Numbered from the stretch's first letter, positions 51,960 through 62,650 are shown. The stretch: DNA of 64,000 bases from Ascarosepion bandense (GCA_037127315.1 JBBBDQ010000399.1:742501-806500), one strand, 5' to 3'. Made by a program: numbers and translations. The notes: generated by a model from the sequence alone, not told the origin.

Positions 51960-52455
51960 TTATTTGATCATTTTCATCATATTTTGATTTCTGCTATGGT
52001 CGCACTACCTACCAAGTCTACGAGAAAACCTAAGGCAGGTCGTGATGTGTTGTTATGGCTCCATTTCATGTTTTTTCTGTCTCCCCTATCATCCTTATCG
52101 TTACATAGACAAAGTTCTCCTTACTGTGTGGGCTGTACTTAACAAGAGAATTTTTTGTATATCTCTTAAGCTGGGGTTTCCAGGGATTCTTTCAATGTGT
52201 TGTGTTGTTCCTTTTTTTTATCATTCCAAGTGCACCTACTATCACTGGCACGATACTTGTTTTCAATTTCCACATTTTTTCCTTTTCAATTTCCAGGTCT
52301 TTATATTTTGATAGTTTTTCGAATTCCTTGGTTGCTATGTTACAATCCGCTGGACAAGCCATATCAATTAATAGGCATGTTTTTTTCTTTCTGGTTTTTA
52401 ACAATAATGTCCGGCCTATTTGCTTCAATTTTTTTGTCGTTGTAGATGGTGTAAT
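51960..52455 (-). mobile_element. R2-like LINE with restriction-like endonuclease, 3' part
   Basis: Minus strand: KKKTCLLIDMACPADCNIAT, KEFEKLSKYKDLEIEKEKMW and VPVIVGALGMIKKRNNT, then stops and the 3' UTR with an AAT tail at 51943-51965. This is the part after the PD-(D/E)XK endonuclease motif of R2/R4/NeSL-type elements. Confidence 0.7.
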
Positions 52456-52474
52456 TATTATTATTATTATTATC

Positions 52475-53080
52475 TCTCGATTTTTGCTATCGTCACACTA
52501 CCTACCAAATTTCCGGAAATACCCGAGGCAGGTAGTCTAGTGTTGTTATTGCTACATTTTATTATGTTTTCTAACTCCCGTAATATCACTAGCGTTATAT
52601 GGACAACGTTTTTTCTTATGCCCTGGCTGTACTTATCAAGATATTTTTTTTTATTTCTCTTAAGGTGAAATAACTTCATAATATTTTCCGTTTATAATTT
52701 TTTTTTTTACTAAAAAAGATCGAAAAACAAAATCAAAAGATAATATCACACTTTTTACATGTATCTGCTCTACTTCCAATGTAAAGTCCCATAAAATAGT
52801 TGCATATCTTATTTCTATAACCCGGTGTGCGTTATGTTTATACCAGTTTTTTACAGTTATATTTTTCAAATAGGGTTCATCAGTACAACACCTGGGAGCC
52901 ACTCGACGTAGTGGAATACTTTAAAGGGTTTATATGGATAAGAGGAGAAAATAATGGTTGACTCTAAAAATGAACTTGTCAAGATAGTAGTGATCGGGGA
53001 AATATCCTCTTGGGAGTTCTTTCTATATGGCCGTGGATCATAGGAAGATGCTGTTTGAGTGGAATTTCTCGCCAAAGTAA
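52475..53080 (-). mobile_element. R2-like LINE, more diverged 3' part
   Basis: 3' end words TCACACTACCTACCAAATTT and CCGAGGCAGGTAG, then a coding remnant with NWYKHNAHRVIEIRYATILW that matches KNWYEYHPATVTEIDVTILL of the next copy. Two-thirds decayed. An ATT-type repeat (52454-52473) separates it from the preceding copy. Confidence 0.6.
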
Positions 53081-53540
53081 TTCGAAGAGGTAGTTTGCTA
53101 CTATTTTAGTGGTATGCCAAACCTAGTGGAACTAGGTGACGCAGTTTGTCCGAGATCTTTCCATGGTAGTAACCATAGAGCAGTGACAGACTCGCTACAT
53201 ACCGTCTGTGAAGGAGAGGTTGGAAGCTTGAAAAACACTTTGAACTTTATTAAGACAGGAAAATTAGGTATGAGCTCAGATATGTTAAGCGTAACCTATT
53301 TTCTCTTTGATCTGGCTCTTTTAAATATAAAGGATAGTATAAGTCAAATACTTATGGGAGCGATACAGAGAACTGGACATTTTATATGCATTTTTTGCGA
53401 TAGATCGTATTCAGAAATTCCACTTGAGTACACTTGAACTATGGCTGTAACCTATTCAAGGGTAGATCAGGGTTGAGGTGTTTGGTTTTGCAGCACGTTG
53501 AGAGACACTCTTCCGTCATATACGCCTGAAGGCTGTCTCA

Positions 53541-54470
53541 GTGGATATTGATTATGGAATTTCAATGTGTTGTTTTGTTCCATATCATTTCAAGTGCACC
53601 TACTATCACTTGTACGATGCTTGTTATAAGTTTCCACATTTTTTCTATTTCAATTTCCAGTTTTTTATATTTTCACATATTTTCGAATTCCTTGGTTGCT
53701 ATGTTACAACCCGCAGAACAAGCCATATCAATTGATTGGCAGGTTTTTTTTTTCTGGTTTTTAACAATAATGTCCGGCCTATTTGCTTCAATTTTTCTGT
53801 TTGTGTAGATGTCGTAATCCAATAGAATGGTGACATCTATTTCTGTAACCGTTGCTGGGTGATATTCATACCAGTTTTTGTTTACATATTTTCCCTCCTG
53901 TTTACACATTGTCCAATGTAAATATTGCCCCACTCTATCGTGACGATAGTTATATTCATTTGGGCCAAGTACAGAACATCCATGGATTAGATAGTCTATT
54001 GTTTCTTGGTATTTATCACAGAATCTGCATTTTGGATCCACATTATTATGTATAATATTTGTATGAAAGTTCCTAGTGAAAAGACTTTGGTCTTGCGCTG
54101 CAGGAGTAAAGCCTTCAGTCTCAGACTTTAATCCAGATGCACGTAACCATCGATGAGTATTAACTTTATCAACATTGCATTTATTGGCACGTTCTTGATA
54201 TTGCCCATGCAGAGGTTTGTCTTGCCAGCATTGTTTCATCTGTTCAAGAGCTTTAACTTTGGCTTTCATTTTCATATTTTTTGACGCAATAGTTGGTTCT
54301 TGGTTTCTGTTTTGTTTTCTACAGAATCTACTAACTTTAAATCTTGTTTGTTTTTCCAGCCTTTTTTTTATTATTGAATATTTTTTTCTTTCTTTATGTT
54401 GCCTTACTAATTGTATCATCCAATCCTTTGTTGTTTCGATGTATGTCATTATTATGTCATTTTTCATCAT
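53541..54470 (-). mobile_element. R2-like LINE, best-preserved C-terminal copy
   Basis: Carries the open frame at 53673-54470. The 3' end is truncated near 53541 in the region equivalent to 52190. Same orientation as its neighbours on both sides. Confidence 0.75.
53673..54470 (-). pseudogene. R2-type ORF, zinc knuckle and restriction-like endonuclease
   Basis: Open for 265 residues. Landmarks: KPLHGQYQERANK, HRWLRASGLKSETEGFTPAA, then CRFCDKYQETIDYLIHGC (CX2C...C zinc knuckle; the His of the CCHC pattern is Tyr here but His in the copy at 54944-55180), then WYEYHPATVTEIDVTILLDY, ANRPDIIVKNQKKK and SIDMACSAGCNIA, the PD and D/E elements of the restriction-like endonuclease. This domain cleaves target DNA in R2/R4/NeSL-group elements. 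The RT is missing upstream. Confidence 0.8.
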
Positions 54471-55285
54471 ATTTCGATTTCTGCTTTGGTCTCACTACCA
54501 ACCAAGTCTGCGGGGAGACCTAAGGCAGGTAGTGGCGTGTTGTTATGGCTCCATTTCATGTTTTTCTATCTTCCCTATCATCCCCAGCCTTACATAGATA
54601 AAGTTTTCCTTAGTGTGTGGGCTGTACTTAATAAGACAATTTTTTGTATATCTCTTAAGCTGGGGTTTCCAGGGATTCTTTCAATGTGTTGTTTTGTTCC
54701 ATTTTTTATCATCCCAAGTGCACCTACTATCACTGGCACAACTCTTGTTTTCAATTTCCACATTTTTTCTATTTCAATTTCCAGGTCTTTATATTTTGAC
54801 AGTTTTTCAAATTCCTTGATTGCTATGTTACAATCCGCTGGACAAGCCATATCAATTAATAGACAAGTTTTCTCCTTCTGATTTTTAACAATAGTGTCTG
54901 GCCTGTTTGCTTCAATTTTTCTGTCTGTGTAGATGGTGTAATCTCATAGAATGGTTACATCTTCTATTTCTGTAACCGGTGCTGGGTGATGTTCATACCA
55001 GTGTTTGTTTACAGCTTTTCCATAATGTTTGCACATTGCCCAATGTAAATATTGCCCAACTCTGTCGTGGCGATTTTTATATTCACTTGGAGCAAGCACA
55101 GAACAGCCTGAGATTAGGTGGTCTATTGTTTCTTGGTGTTTATCACAAAACCTGCATTTTGGATCCATATTATTATGCATAATATTTGCCTGAAAGTTTC
55201 TAGTGAAAAGACTTTGGTCTTGTGCTGCAAGAATAAAGCCTTCAGTTTCAGACTTTAATCCAGATGCACGTAACCATCGATGAGT
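54450..55285 (-). mobile_element. R2-like LINE, further C-terminal copy
   Basis: Two frames: 55180-54944 (DPKCRFCDKHQETIDHLISG with complete CCHC, RHDRVGQYLHWAMCKHYGK) and 54850-54590 (MACPADCNIAIKEFEKLSKY, VPVIVGALGMIKNGTKQHIE, RIPGNPSLRDIQKIVLLSTA). Begins abruptly at 55285 against an ATT tract. Confidence 0.75.
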
Positions 55286-55307
55286 TATTATTATTATTAT
55301 TATTATT
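55286..55307. repeat. (ATT)n tract
   Basis: Seven ATT units between the R2-like copy and the 3' end of an RTE-like LINE. Confidence 0.85.
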
Positions 55308-55334
55308 TCGTTATATTTTTCTTTTATATTCTTT

Positions 55335-55960
55335 TTCTTTTATGTGCCTTATCTTTTCAGAACGTAGGCGATCATGGCGTTCCACGTCTCCATATCCCTG
55401 GTGGCTCTTAATACACTTTCTCATGTAACGTCTCGCAGTCCCCGTTCTGTCATCCACCTAGTCAGACCCTTCAAATAGGTTATCCGCTTCTTTCCTCTGT
55501 CACTTTTTCCCTCCAGCTAGCCTGTTAGTATCAGATTTTCCAAGCCCTCCTTTCTCATTGCATGTCCTAGGAAATTCATTTGTCTTTTCCTGATGCTCAC
55601 TATTAGTTTCCTTTTCGTTTTCATTCTTTCCAACACCTCGTCATTACTCACATGCTCGGTCTACGATATCTGCATCATCTCTTTGTAGAACCACATTTCA
55701 GTTACTTCAAGTTTTTCCTTCATCTTTGATGATATTGTCCAGCATTCACTGCTATATTGAGGAACTGACATCACATAGCAATCTAGTACTCTCTTCTTTG
55801 TTTCTAGTGAAAGTTTCCTGTGTCTTAATACTTTACTCAGCTTTTGAAACGCATCCTTCGCCATACCAATTTGTCTTCGGATTTCTGTGTCGCACTTTCC
55901 GTCTTCAGTTAGAACACTTCCCGATATTTAAATTTTCTTATCTGTTCGATTTTAATATTC
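55335..55960 (-). mobile_element. RTE-like LINE, C-terminal and 3' part
   Basis: Minus strand: AKDAFQKLSKVLRHRKLSLE, SECWTISSKMKEKLEVTEMW, FYKEMMQIS, then decayed words to the 3' end at about 55345. Parallel to 26393-26930 with about a fifth of residues changed. Confidence 0.75.
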
Positions 55961-56039
55961 CCCAATGGCCAGAAACAACTTTATAATTTTTCCAGTGATC
56001 GTATTTATTTTTATTGTTTTGTAAAAACAAACAACCCAA

Positions 56040-56253
56040 GACAACATATATTTTACATTGATAAAGGTCATGGTAATGTATGACGTGTGATTGTCAGTAC
56101 CTTTTTTTTATATTTCCTTAAGGCACGCGCTACCAGGAATTCTTTTAATGAGAACATTGGAACATTTTCCAATCAATCTGTGGACCCAAACTACAACTGG
56201 AATTATTGATATTCGCACGTGCAACATTTTTACAATAAACAGGCACTGCCCTC

Positions 56254-56255
<2 letters not shown>
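56040..56255 (-). mobile_element. RLE-type LINE scrap (diverged family)
   Basis: Minus strand gives IPVVVWVHRLIGKCSNVLIK, then RIPGSACLKE, a cousin of VPVIVGALGMIKNGTKQHIE and RIPGNPSLRD at 54.6-54.7 kb. Followed by (ATT)n at 56255-56302. Confidence 0.55.

Positions 56256-56302
<47 letters not shown>
56255..56302. repeat. (ATT)n microsatellite
   Basis: About 15 units. The 72- and 75-residue frames through it are artefacts. Confidence 0.9.
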
Positions 56303-56439
56303 TCGTTAGGCATTTTGCTTTATACACATTTCCTTCTGGATCCCAACCAGAGACTTATGATCAGAAATAGCTTTATGGGTTTTTCCAAATGTCATTTTTT
56401 TTCAAAAGCAAACAACTTAAGATCACATACATTTTACAT

Positions 56440-56675
56440 AGATTAAATTGATCGTAATGTGAGAAGTGTACTTGTTAGTACAATATTTTGTTTTTGTTTA
56501 AGGCTACCAGAAATTCCTTCACTGAGAATATCGGAACATTTTCACATCAATCCGTGGGCCCAAACTACAACTAGAATTATTGATATCCTCAGGTGCCACG
56601 TTTTTCAGATAACCAATTCAAGACAGTCTTTTGAAGTTCTTCAAAGATGCATTACAATCAGCCGGCACTGCCACT
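56440..56675 (-). mobile_element. RLE-type LINE scrap (diverged family), second copy
   Basis: Homologous to 56040-56255, with the same arrangement: the same protein remnant on the minus strand and an (ATT)n tract (56671-56712) on the right. Confidence 0.55.
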
Positions 56676-56719
56676 TATTATTATTATTATTATTATTATT
56701 GTTATTATTATTCGGAGAA

Positions 56720-57440
56720 TCTGAATTTAGTATTCTTTTTCTAAATAGTTATCAGCATCTGATGTATCTTTTTCTTTCAACTTTCATCGACATCACAACG
56801 GAATGATCTATTATTTATCTGAGGCAGTGGCAGGGTGTAGCGGAATTACTCCCTAACAGAATAACAAGGATAATTATTATATGACATTCGTGTAACAATG
56901 TCTTCTTTTTCGTTGATGTTATCAAGCCCGCATTACCTCGATTGCTAATGTGTTTATTCTGAACAAATTGTTGAGTCGGAGACAAGGACGATTATATATT
57001 GGGATAATTAACTGATAGCCAGAACAGTCATCCTGTTCAAGTTTTCATAATCACACAAATAAGAATTAAATTAAAAATAAACATAAAATGACAATAAAAT
57101 AAAATGAAATAAAATAAAAGAAAGATTAAATTTTTTTTAAATGATAACAACACATTTTTGGAATGCGATATTTTTGGTTATATTTAATTTAATTTCTAAA
57201 CTTTTTTCTTTACTGGGCAGCCTTCGAATATATGTCTATTTTAGCGTTACAAATATTTCCTGCTTTATTTAAGCTGTAAATGTTTATTGACAACCTTACC
57301 AACGTTTTGAGATTCCCAGTGGAGCTTTTATTTCGTTTTTTTTTCTTTTCTTTTCTGTTCATTAAGAAAAGATTTAGAAAATGTTTTCATACGGAAAATT
57401 AACTTTTCTGACAGTTTCATTTTGCTTATGATACAATGGT
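56720..57440. other. AT-rich spacer
   Basis: No gene or repeat recognised. A T run at 57338-57350. Confidence 0.5.
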
Positions 57441-58255
57441 TCTTTCAGGCTAACATCCTCGTCTTTGTTGTGTCTATCACAAGAGTTTCTAAAAGAAAGT
57501 ATTATTAATTACTCCATTATTTCATTCATTGTTCTTATTAAAAGCTTTTATAAGATGAAATATTGATTTTTTTTCACTTATTCTTTTTTACTAACATCCT
57601 TATGTTTACTGTCTTTATAACAGGCGTTTCTAAAATGAAATATGGTTGAGTCGATGATTCATTCAGACGAGCATCCTTCTCGTTATTATTTATATCAAAA
57701 CCATTGTTTTTTAATTAAATATTAATTTTAATTATTTATTTTCTCAGATTGCTTTTCCTATCTTCATTATTTACATCAAAACGGGAAAATCAAATATGAC
57801 TAATTCATTATTATTTTGTGTGAAATTTTCTCTAAAGTGAAATATTGTTTTTTGTTTATTCTTTCAGACGATCATCCACGTCTTTAATATATTTATAGCA
57901 GGCGTTTATAAGATTAAAAATTGCTCGATCATTCTTACAGACGAAGATCCTTCTCATAGCTGTTTGTATTAAAGGCTTTTGTAAACAAGTATTAACTTTT
58001 TTCATTATTATTATCTCAGACTAGGATCTCTATCTTTATTGTTTCCATCAAACTGATGTGTGAAATCAAATATTTATTGGTTTTGTATCTCCAATGTGAA
58101 ATATTGATTGATTCTTTCAGACGAGCACACATCTAATCACTATTTGTATCAAAAACTTCTGTAAAAATTTAATATTATTATTATTTTTAATTATTCTCTC
58201 AGATTGGTAACCATGTCTTTATTATTTATATCAAAAGCGTATTCAAACTGAAATA
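57440..58255 (+). repeat. Degenerate ~90-bp tandem repeat
   Basis: Recurring order of words: TTCAGACGAGCATCCT, TTATTATTTATATCAAAA, GCGTTTCTAAAATGAAATAT, then a T-rich end. Recognisable at about 57448, 57580, 57660, 57750, 57865, 57940, 58018, 58115 and 58197. Strongly diverged. Continues at 58815-58985. Confidence 0.7.
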
Positions 58256-58625
58256 TTACTGTTTTCCTTTCTCTCCACATTTGCAACTGTCATCACACCC
58301 ATCCTTCTCTTACTGGTTCGTTTTTCTCTTCATTCTCTCTTATCTAATCTTTTTTTCTCTTATGTTGCCCCCTGCACATCAGTGGCGCTACCGCCTTACT
58401 TGGGGTGATACGATTAAAAAAAATTCAAATATTAATTCTGAAAAGCATCATTATTGCCAATAATCTCTCATGTTTCTTTTTTCGCTCACGCCACTCTCAT
58501 CAGTATTCTCATCCTTCTCTTACCCACTCCCTGACACCCCGTATAACCTGTCTCGCTTTCCCATAATTTCCTCCGATGTAAACCTCTGTGCACAGTGGCA
58601 GTAAACTGCCTTGCTTTGGGTTATA

Positions 58626-58630
<5 letters not shown>
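58256..58630 (+). mobile_element. Two Jockey/CR1-like LINE 3' ends in series
   Basis: The first (58256-58430) has CCTTCTCTTACTGGTTCG, TTGCCCCCTGCACATCAGTG and TACGATTAAAAAAA. The second (58470-58632) has CTCTGTGCACAGTGGCAG and ATATGATTATAATATAT passing straight into (TA)n. They interrupt the ~90-bp repeat. Confidence 0.7.
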
Positions 58631-58631
<1 letters not shown>

Positions 58632-58708
<77 letters not shown>

Positions 58709-58735
58709 GTGTATATATATATATATATATATATT
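58632..58735. repeat. (TA)n(TG)n(TA)n microsatellite at a LINE 3' end
   Basis: About 28 TA, 10 TG and 12 TA units. Confidence 0.9.
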
Positions 58736-58814
58736 TCTTGGCAGAATCTGTACAGTGAAACATTTATTGTCAGTTACATTTTCACAATAATATTCGCATT
58801 ATTAATAGTTTCTT

Positions 58815-58985
58815 AAGCCATACGCGTTTCTAAGATTAGATACTGGTTTTTGAACCATTCCTTCAGACGAATACCCTCATCATTATTGTTTTTATCAAAA
58901 GTTTTTCTAAAATTAAATATTAATTTTTCAATTATTCCGTCAGACTAATTTCCGTAGCTTTACAGTTATATCAAAACCGTGTGTC
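58815..58985 (+). repeat. Degenerate ~90-bp tandem repeat, continuation
   Basis: TACGCGTTTCTAAGATTAGA, TTCAGACGAATACCCTC and TATCAAAACCGTG match the words of 57440-58255, showing that the LINE ends and microsatellite were inserted into the array. Confidence 0.65.
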
Positions 58986-59004
58986 AAGAAAGTTGTTTTC
59001 ACTG

Positions 59005-59845
59005 TTTCCTGTTAGAACGTTTTACTCTCCAAAACCTATCTTACATATTTATAGATCTGCCATTCATCTTTGCTTTAAATACAGCTAACACATACGGCCC
59101 GATGCTTATTTAGAGATTCTTTATAAAATCTGAAGAAGAATTCGCAATGTTATTGATCCTAAAATGGCATCTCGACATCAGTTATTCCCATACTGCCGTA
59201 ATGTAGTGTCATTTATATCAATAATTTAATAATTGTTCTGATGGACGTTCTACTAAAGAAAACTCATTGAAGTTAGATTTTTGAATTGTTATGTATATCT
59301 CACTCCACTTACAGAAAAATGCTAATTTAGGTACTTGGCTGTCTATTCTACATATATTTTTATGGTTTCTGCTCCGACGAACTTAAGTCACTAGTGTCCC
59401 CTCCACAAGAATTTACAAGGGCAACCAGACTGGCAACAAGGTCCCACCCATTTACAGTTAGATCAACAAAATGCTGCTGACAATTCTACTCCACTAACTT
59501 CTTTTCTCGCACATGCCGCCTGTTGAACTCCATTCCATATAATTGCTTTCCTGACGGCTACAACCTCCAGGAATTTAAATGCAATGTTATTACCCATCTC
59601 TTCTCCACTTGTTCTTTCTACATCACCCTGTATATCTTGTTCTTTTCTTTTCTCTCTACCTTCATAACAGTCTTCACACCTGTGTTCCCATCCTACTCTT
59701 GTCCTTTCTCTGACACCCCCCTGTAACTGGTTCGTTTTTCTCTTTATTCTCCTCCTCTACAAACTTTTACTCTTATGTAGCCCCCTACGCATCAGTGGCG
59801 GTACCGCCTTGCTTGGGGTGAAACAATTTTTAAAAAATTCATACA
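59005..59845 (+). mobile_element. Jockey/CR1-like LINE, 5'-truncated copy
   Basis: Post-RT coding remnants (59005-59580, with RRIRNVIDPKMASRHQLFPY and the final FPDGYNLQEFKCN) and a full 3' UTR ending GCGGTACCGCCTTGCTTGGG, GTGAAACAATTTTTAAAAA. A 130-bp unrelated or decayed stretch lies near 59215-59340. Confidence 0.75.
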
Positions 59846-59849
59846 GGCT

Positions 59850-60200
59850 TAGAATATTATGACGTTGGTAGTAAGAAAGGTAAGTAAGAATTTGTTCTTT
59901 TGGGGTAAGGATTATTGTTATATGCTTGATTCAGTGACGACGGTTGGCTAAGTTAAAATACAAAAAAGTTGAATACAGCCCTTTCCCCGTTCCGCCTTTT
60001 GATATTGTGCCACAATTATGTATAATACAAAGTAAATATTACTTTCCAATATGATACCTTTTGTAATAAGCACTGTAAAACTTAAAATAAACGTTGAGGA
60101 ACAGTAGATTTTTCATTGTCTATTCTTCACGTTATTATATATATATATAACTCAATCTAAAAGTAATGTTGTCCAAAATCTAAAAATAGACATTGATTGC
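59850..60200. other. Spacer
   Basis: No element recognised other than a short (TA)n at 60136-60148. Confidence 0.5.
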
Positions 60201-60214
60201 TATCTAGTTTCTCT

Positions 60215-60232
60215 GTGACGCAAATTTTTGAA

Positions 60233-60281
<49 letters not shown>

Positions 60282-60295
60282 TTTTGAATTTGAAA

Positions 60296-60342
<47 letters not shown>

Positions 60343-60362
60343 AGTTCAAAAATTTGCGTCAC
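60215..60362. repeat. Perfect 21-bp inverted repeat enclosing two (TA)n tracts
   Basis: GTGACGCAAATTTTTGAACT at 60215 is complemented by AGTTCAAAAATTTGCGTCAC ending at 60362. Inside, (TA)n tracts flank AAATTTTTGAATTTGAAAGTG. More TA units follow at 60365-60390. Confidence 0.9.
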
Positions 60363-60487
60363 AAATATATATATATATATATATATATATTGTTTAATAC
60401 TTAGTTTTTGGTCCTAATAGGGTTAGACCAGTACACATTTGTATTAAAAAGTGTTCTATACAATTATATTATAGAACTGTTGAATAC

Positions 60488-60630
60488 TTTTCATTTATTA
60501 ACGAGTTATTTCGCTACCTTGGTTTCCACCATGAGTGTTTTCTTTAGGCGATTTTTAATAATTTTGAATAGTTATTAAAAATCGCCTGAAGAAACCATTC
60601 AAGGTAGCGAAATAACTCGTTAATAAATGA
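60488..60630. repeat. Long palindrome, arms ~59-74 bp
   Basis: TTTTCATTTATTAACGAGTT from 60488 to AGGCGATTTTTAATAA (60561) is the near-perfect complement of 60572-60630, apart from about 15 extra bases near 60522-60537 in the left arm. The right arm includes CTGAAGA and GCGAAA in positions reminiscent of a hammerhead, without helix II. Confidence 0.85.
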
Positions 60631-60743
60631 AAAAAATATATATATGTAGTTGATACTAATGGAAATATATTCCACAGTTTGATATTTACTTTTAAAAAAC
60701 GCTCAATAAAAAAATATAACATAGATATATGGTTATTATTATT

Positions 60744-60872
60744 ATAAGCTTAGCATACTGCAACTCAGTAGCTATAAAGATTCGGTGTTTACTAGACCAT
60801 AATTAGACTGTCTGATGATTGTGCATTAAACAACGAAACTTCATATCTATTGAGTTGCAGTATCTGTTGTGT
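60744..60872. repeat. Imperfect inverted repeat with hammerhead-like loop
   Basis: ATACTGCAACTCAGTAGCTA (60750) faces TATTGAGTTGCAGTAT (about 60848-60863). Between them lies CTGATGA (60812-60818), TTGT/ACAA and CGAAAC. The single unpaired C before GAAA spoils the consensus, so it is reported as a repeat only. Confidence 0.6.
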
Positions 60873-60875
60873 TAC

Positions 60876-60879
<4 letters not shown>

Positions 60880-60913
<34 letters not shown>

Positions 60914-60914
60914 G

Positions 60915-60963
<49 letters not shown>
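60880..60963. repeat. (AAT)n and (TA)n tracts before a Tc1-type end
   Basis: About 11 AAT units, then about 24 TA units ending at the terminal repeat of the Tc1-type element. Confidence 0.9.
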
Positions 60964-60968
<5 letters not shown>

Positions 60969-61506
60969 TACTGTGCAAAAGTATTAGGACTTGAATTATT
61001 TTATCTTTTATGGGGCATATTGAGAGAAAATAAACAATTTAATTTAATTGATTTTATTTGATTTAGCAAATGCTTTAACAAGAAAAAATAATTGTTAAAA
61101 ATAAATTGAATATTTAGTATAATAGCCTTTTTCTTTGATCACAGCCTTCATTCAGACATTGACACCACAAGCTTCTTCAATGTATCTTATGGTATCTCCT
61201 GCCAAGCAGTTTGTATTTGTTTCCAAAGTGTGTCTTGAAAAGTAACATTAGATTTATCAATTTGAGAGTGGGGAATAATAAAATAGTCAATCATATCCAA
61301 GGATAATAGAATAATGAGTAGTTTCAAAATAACTTGTTTAATAGAAAATAGGAAATATTAAATATAACTTCTATTTAATACATTTCTTTTACACCTAGTT
61401 TTAATTAATCTATATTTATTAGCAATTTACTTTGCTTTTCACCCTCTATTTGAATTTCAGTTAGGTTTTTAGGATAATCACCCCTGTCCTAATACTTTTG
61501 CACACT
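60964..61506 (-). mobile_element. Internally deleted Tc1/mariner-type element
   Basis: Terminal repeats: TACAGTACTGTGCAAAAGTA at the left and GTCCTAATACTTTTGCACAC at the right. Minus strand keeps only the C-terminal transposase portion (words as in 2290-2552: QTAWQEIP, TLKKLVVSM, with stops). Same internal deletion as the copy at 2160-3260, so both probably derive from one non-autonomous source. Confidence 0.75.
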
Positions 61507-61606
61507 ACCAGGAGTGTGCAAAAGTGTTAGCACAGGGGTGATTTTAAACTTTATTTTGATGCATCATAAAAGATAAAATTGATCTTGTCTTAATACTTTT
61601 GCACAG

Positions 61607-61608
<2 letters not shown>
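61507..61608. mobile_element. Very short Tc1-type derivative (both ends only)
   Basis: AGTGTGCAAAAGTGTTAGCA at the left and ATCTTGTCTTAATACTTTTG at the right are two inverted Tc1-type ends about 100 bp apart. It abuts the larger copy head to tail with a six-base junction, so the two inner ends form a hairpin. Confidence 0.65.

Positions 61609-61646
<38 letters not shown>
61609..61646. repeat. (TA)n microsatellite
   Basis: About 18 TA units between the Tc1-type end and a PLE leader end. Confidence 0.9.
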
Positions 61647-61647
<1 letters not shown>

Positions 61648-61654
61648 AAGAATC

Positions 61655-61985
61655 TCAAGCTAGCCAAAACCTACCGCGGTTTCGCACTACGGCTCGTCAG
61701 GGCAAAGGCAACACCAAAGGGTGTATCTTTGCTCTACTTTTGCATTTCGTTTGTATTTTGCATTTCGTTTGTACTTTGTATCGAGCACTTTTTCTTTCTT
61801 TTTTTGTAGTTGGTTCCGTTTGGGTTTTTTTTTTCTTTACTGCGGAGTATCGTATGTCTTGTCTTTATTCCGCGGATTTCTTTTTTTCCCCCCTCTTATC
61901 CAACGTCTTAGTGCGCCGGATTGTAACGGAATTAGGTTCTGTTTGTTAATGGTTTTTCTTAAAGTTTATCTTAGTATAAATTTAA
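61655..61985 (+). mobile_element. PLE-type leader, second copy
   Basis: GTATCGAGCACTTTTTC, GGTTCCGTTTGGG followed by a T run, CCCCCCTCTTATCCAACG and TAACGGAATTAGGTTCTG parallel 34310-34480. The outer end carries a hammerhead on the opposite strand. The frames of 116 and 109 residues (61599-62050) are T-rich chance readings. Confidence 0.6.
61663..61709 (-). ncRNA. Hammerhead ribozyme, type I, complete
   Basis: Minus strand: helix I GCC-TTT-GCC (61709-61701) with GGT-TTT-GGC (61671-61663), an internal loop separating two three-pair stems; core CTGACGA (61700-61694); helix II GC/GC (61693-61692 with 61685-61684) around CGTAGT; GAAA (61683-61680); helix III C-G closed by CGCG (61679-61674); cut triplet GTA ending at 61672. 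A one-pair helix III and a looped helix I are typical of hammerheads in Penelope-like elements. All invariant residues are present. Confidence 0.85.
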
Positions 61986-62049
61986 AACTTAGATACTTGC
62001 AGAATTTATTTAGTTATTATTTGAATATATATATATATATATATCAGTA

Positions 62050-62650
62050 AAGGCACACCAATTTTTGTTATAATTGGGAGGATTATTTTTACTTTTACCT
62101 CACGATTGTGCTTAATATTAAATATAATAATCATCGTTCAATCAATATAAAAACTCAACGATCGAGCAAAATGAAAATTCAACCGTCCAGCAACATGAAA
62201 ATTCAATAATAGAGCAAGCATCTTCCTATATGTTAAACTGCATCACTGCATTTTACTTTCGGATTTTTCAAACTAGTCTGTTGCATTCTGATACTGTCGG
62301 CTAATTTACAATGTCAACACTTCTTTATCTCTGACGAGGTTTTTTTTTTCTAATACAGAATGATTAATTGACGCACGTTTCCTCTTCTTTGCTGTCTACC
62401 ATCAAGTGTTCCTACTGTTATATGCTCCAACCTCATTCAGGTATCTATCAGATTCGCTAACGTCGCGTGGTGTTAATGTTTAGCGAGCTTGACTGCTGGA
62501 ACATTACTAATGGTTAGTAAGTTTGATCTACAATTGGTGTCCTACACTTGGCGATAACACCCGGGATGTCTGGGGTACCAATATATGCGTCGTTGGGACA
62601 CATATGCTGGTAAAACTTCCTGAGACTAATAATTGCATAGCGGCACCATA
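62050..62650. other. Spacer with three 24-bp repeats
   Basis: AAAACTCAACGATCGAGCAA, AAAATTCAACCGTCCAGCAA and AAAATTCAATAATAGAGCAA follow each other at about 62150-62222. Otherwise nothing recognised; 62440-62640 is GC-richer. Confidence 0.55.

Noticed and set aside
53114..53437. 107-residue plus-strand frame as a host gene
   Set aside because: It lies between eroded R2-like copies, has no motif I recognise and no splice context. Left uncalled.
60806..60870. CTGATGATTGTGC...ACAACGAAAC as a hammerhead
   Set aside because: An unpaired C precedes GAAA, and helices I and III are not evident. Reported only as part of an inverted repeat.
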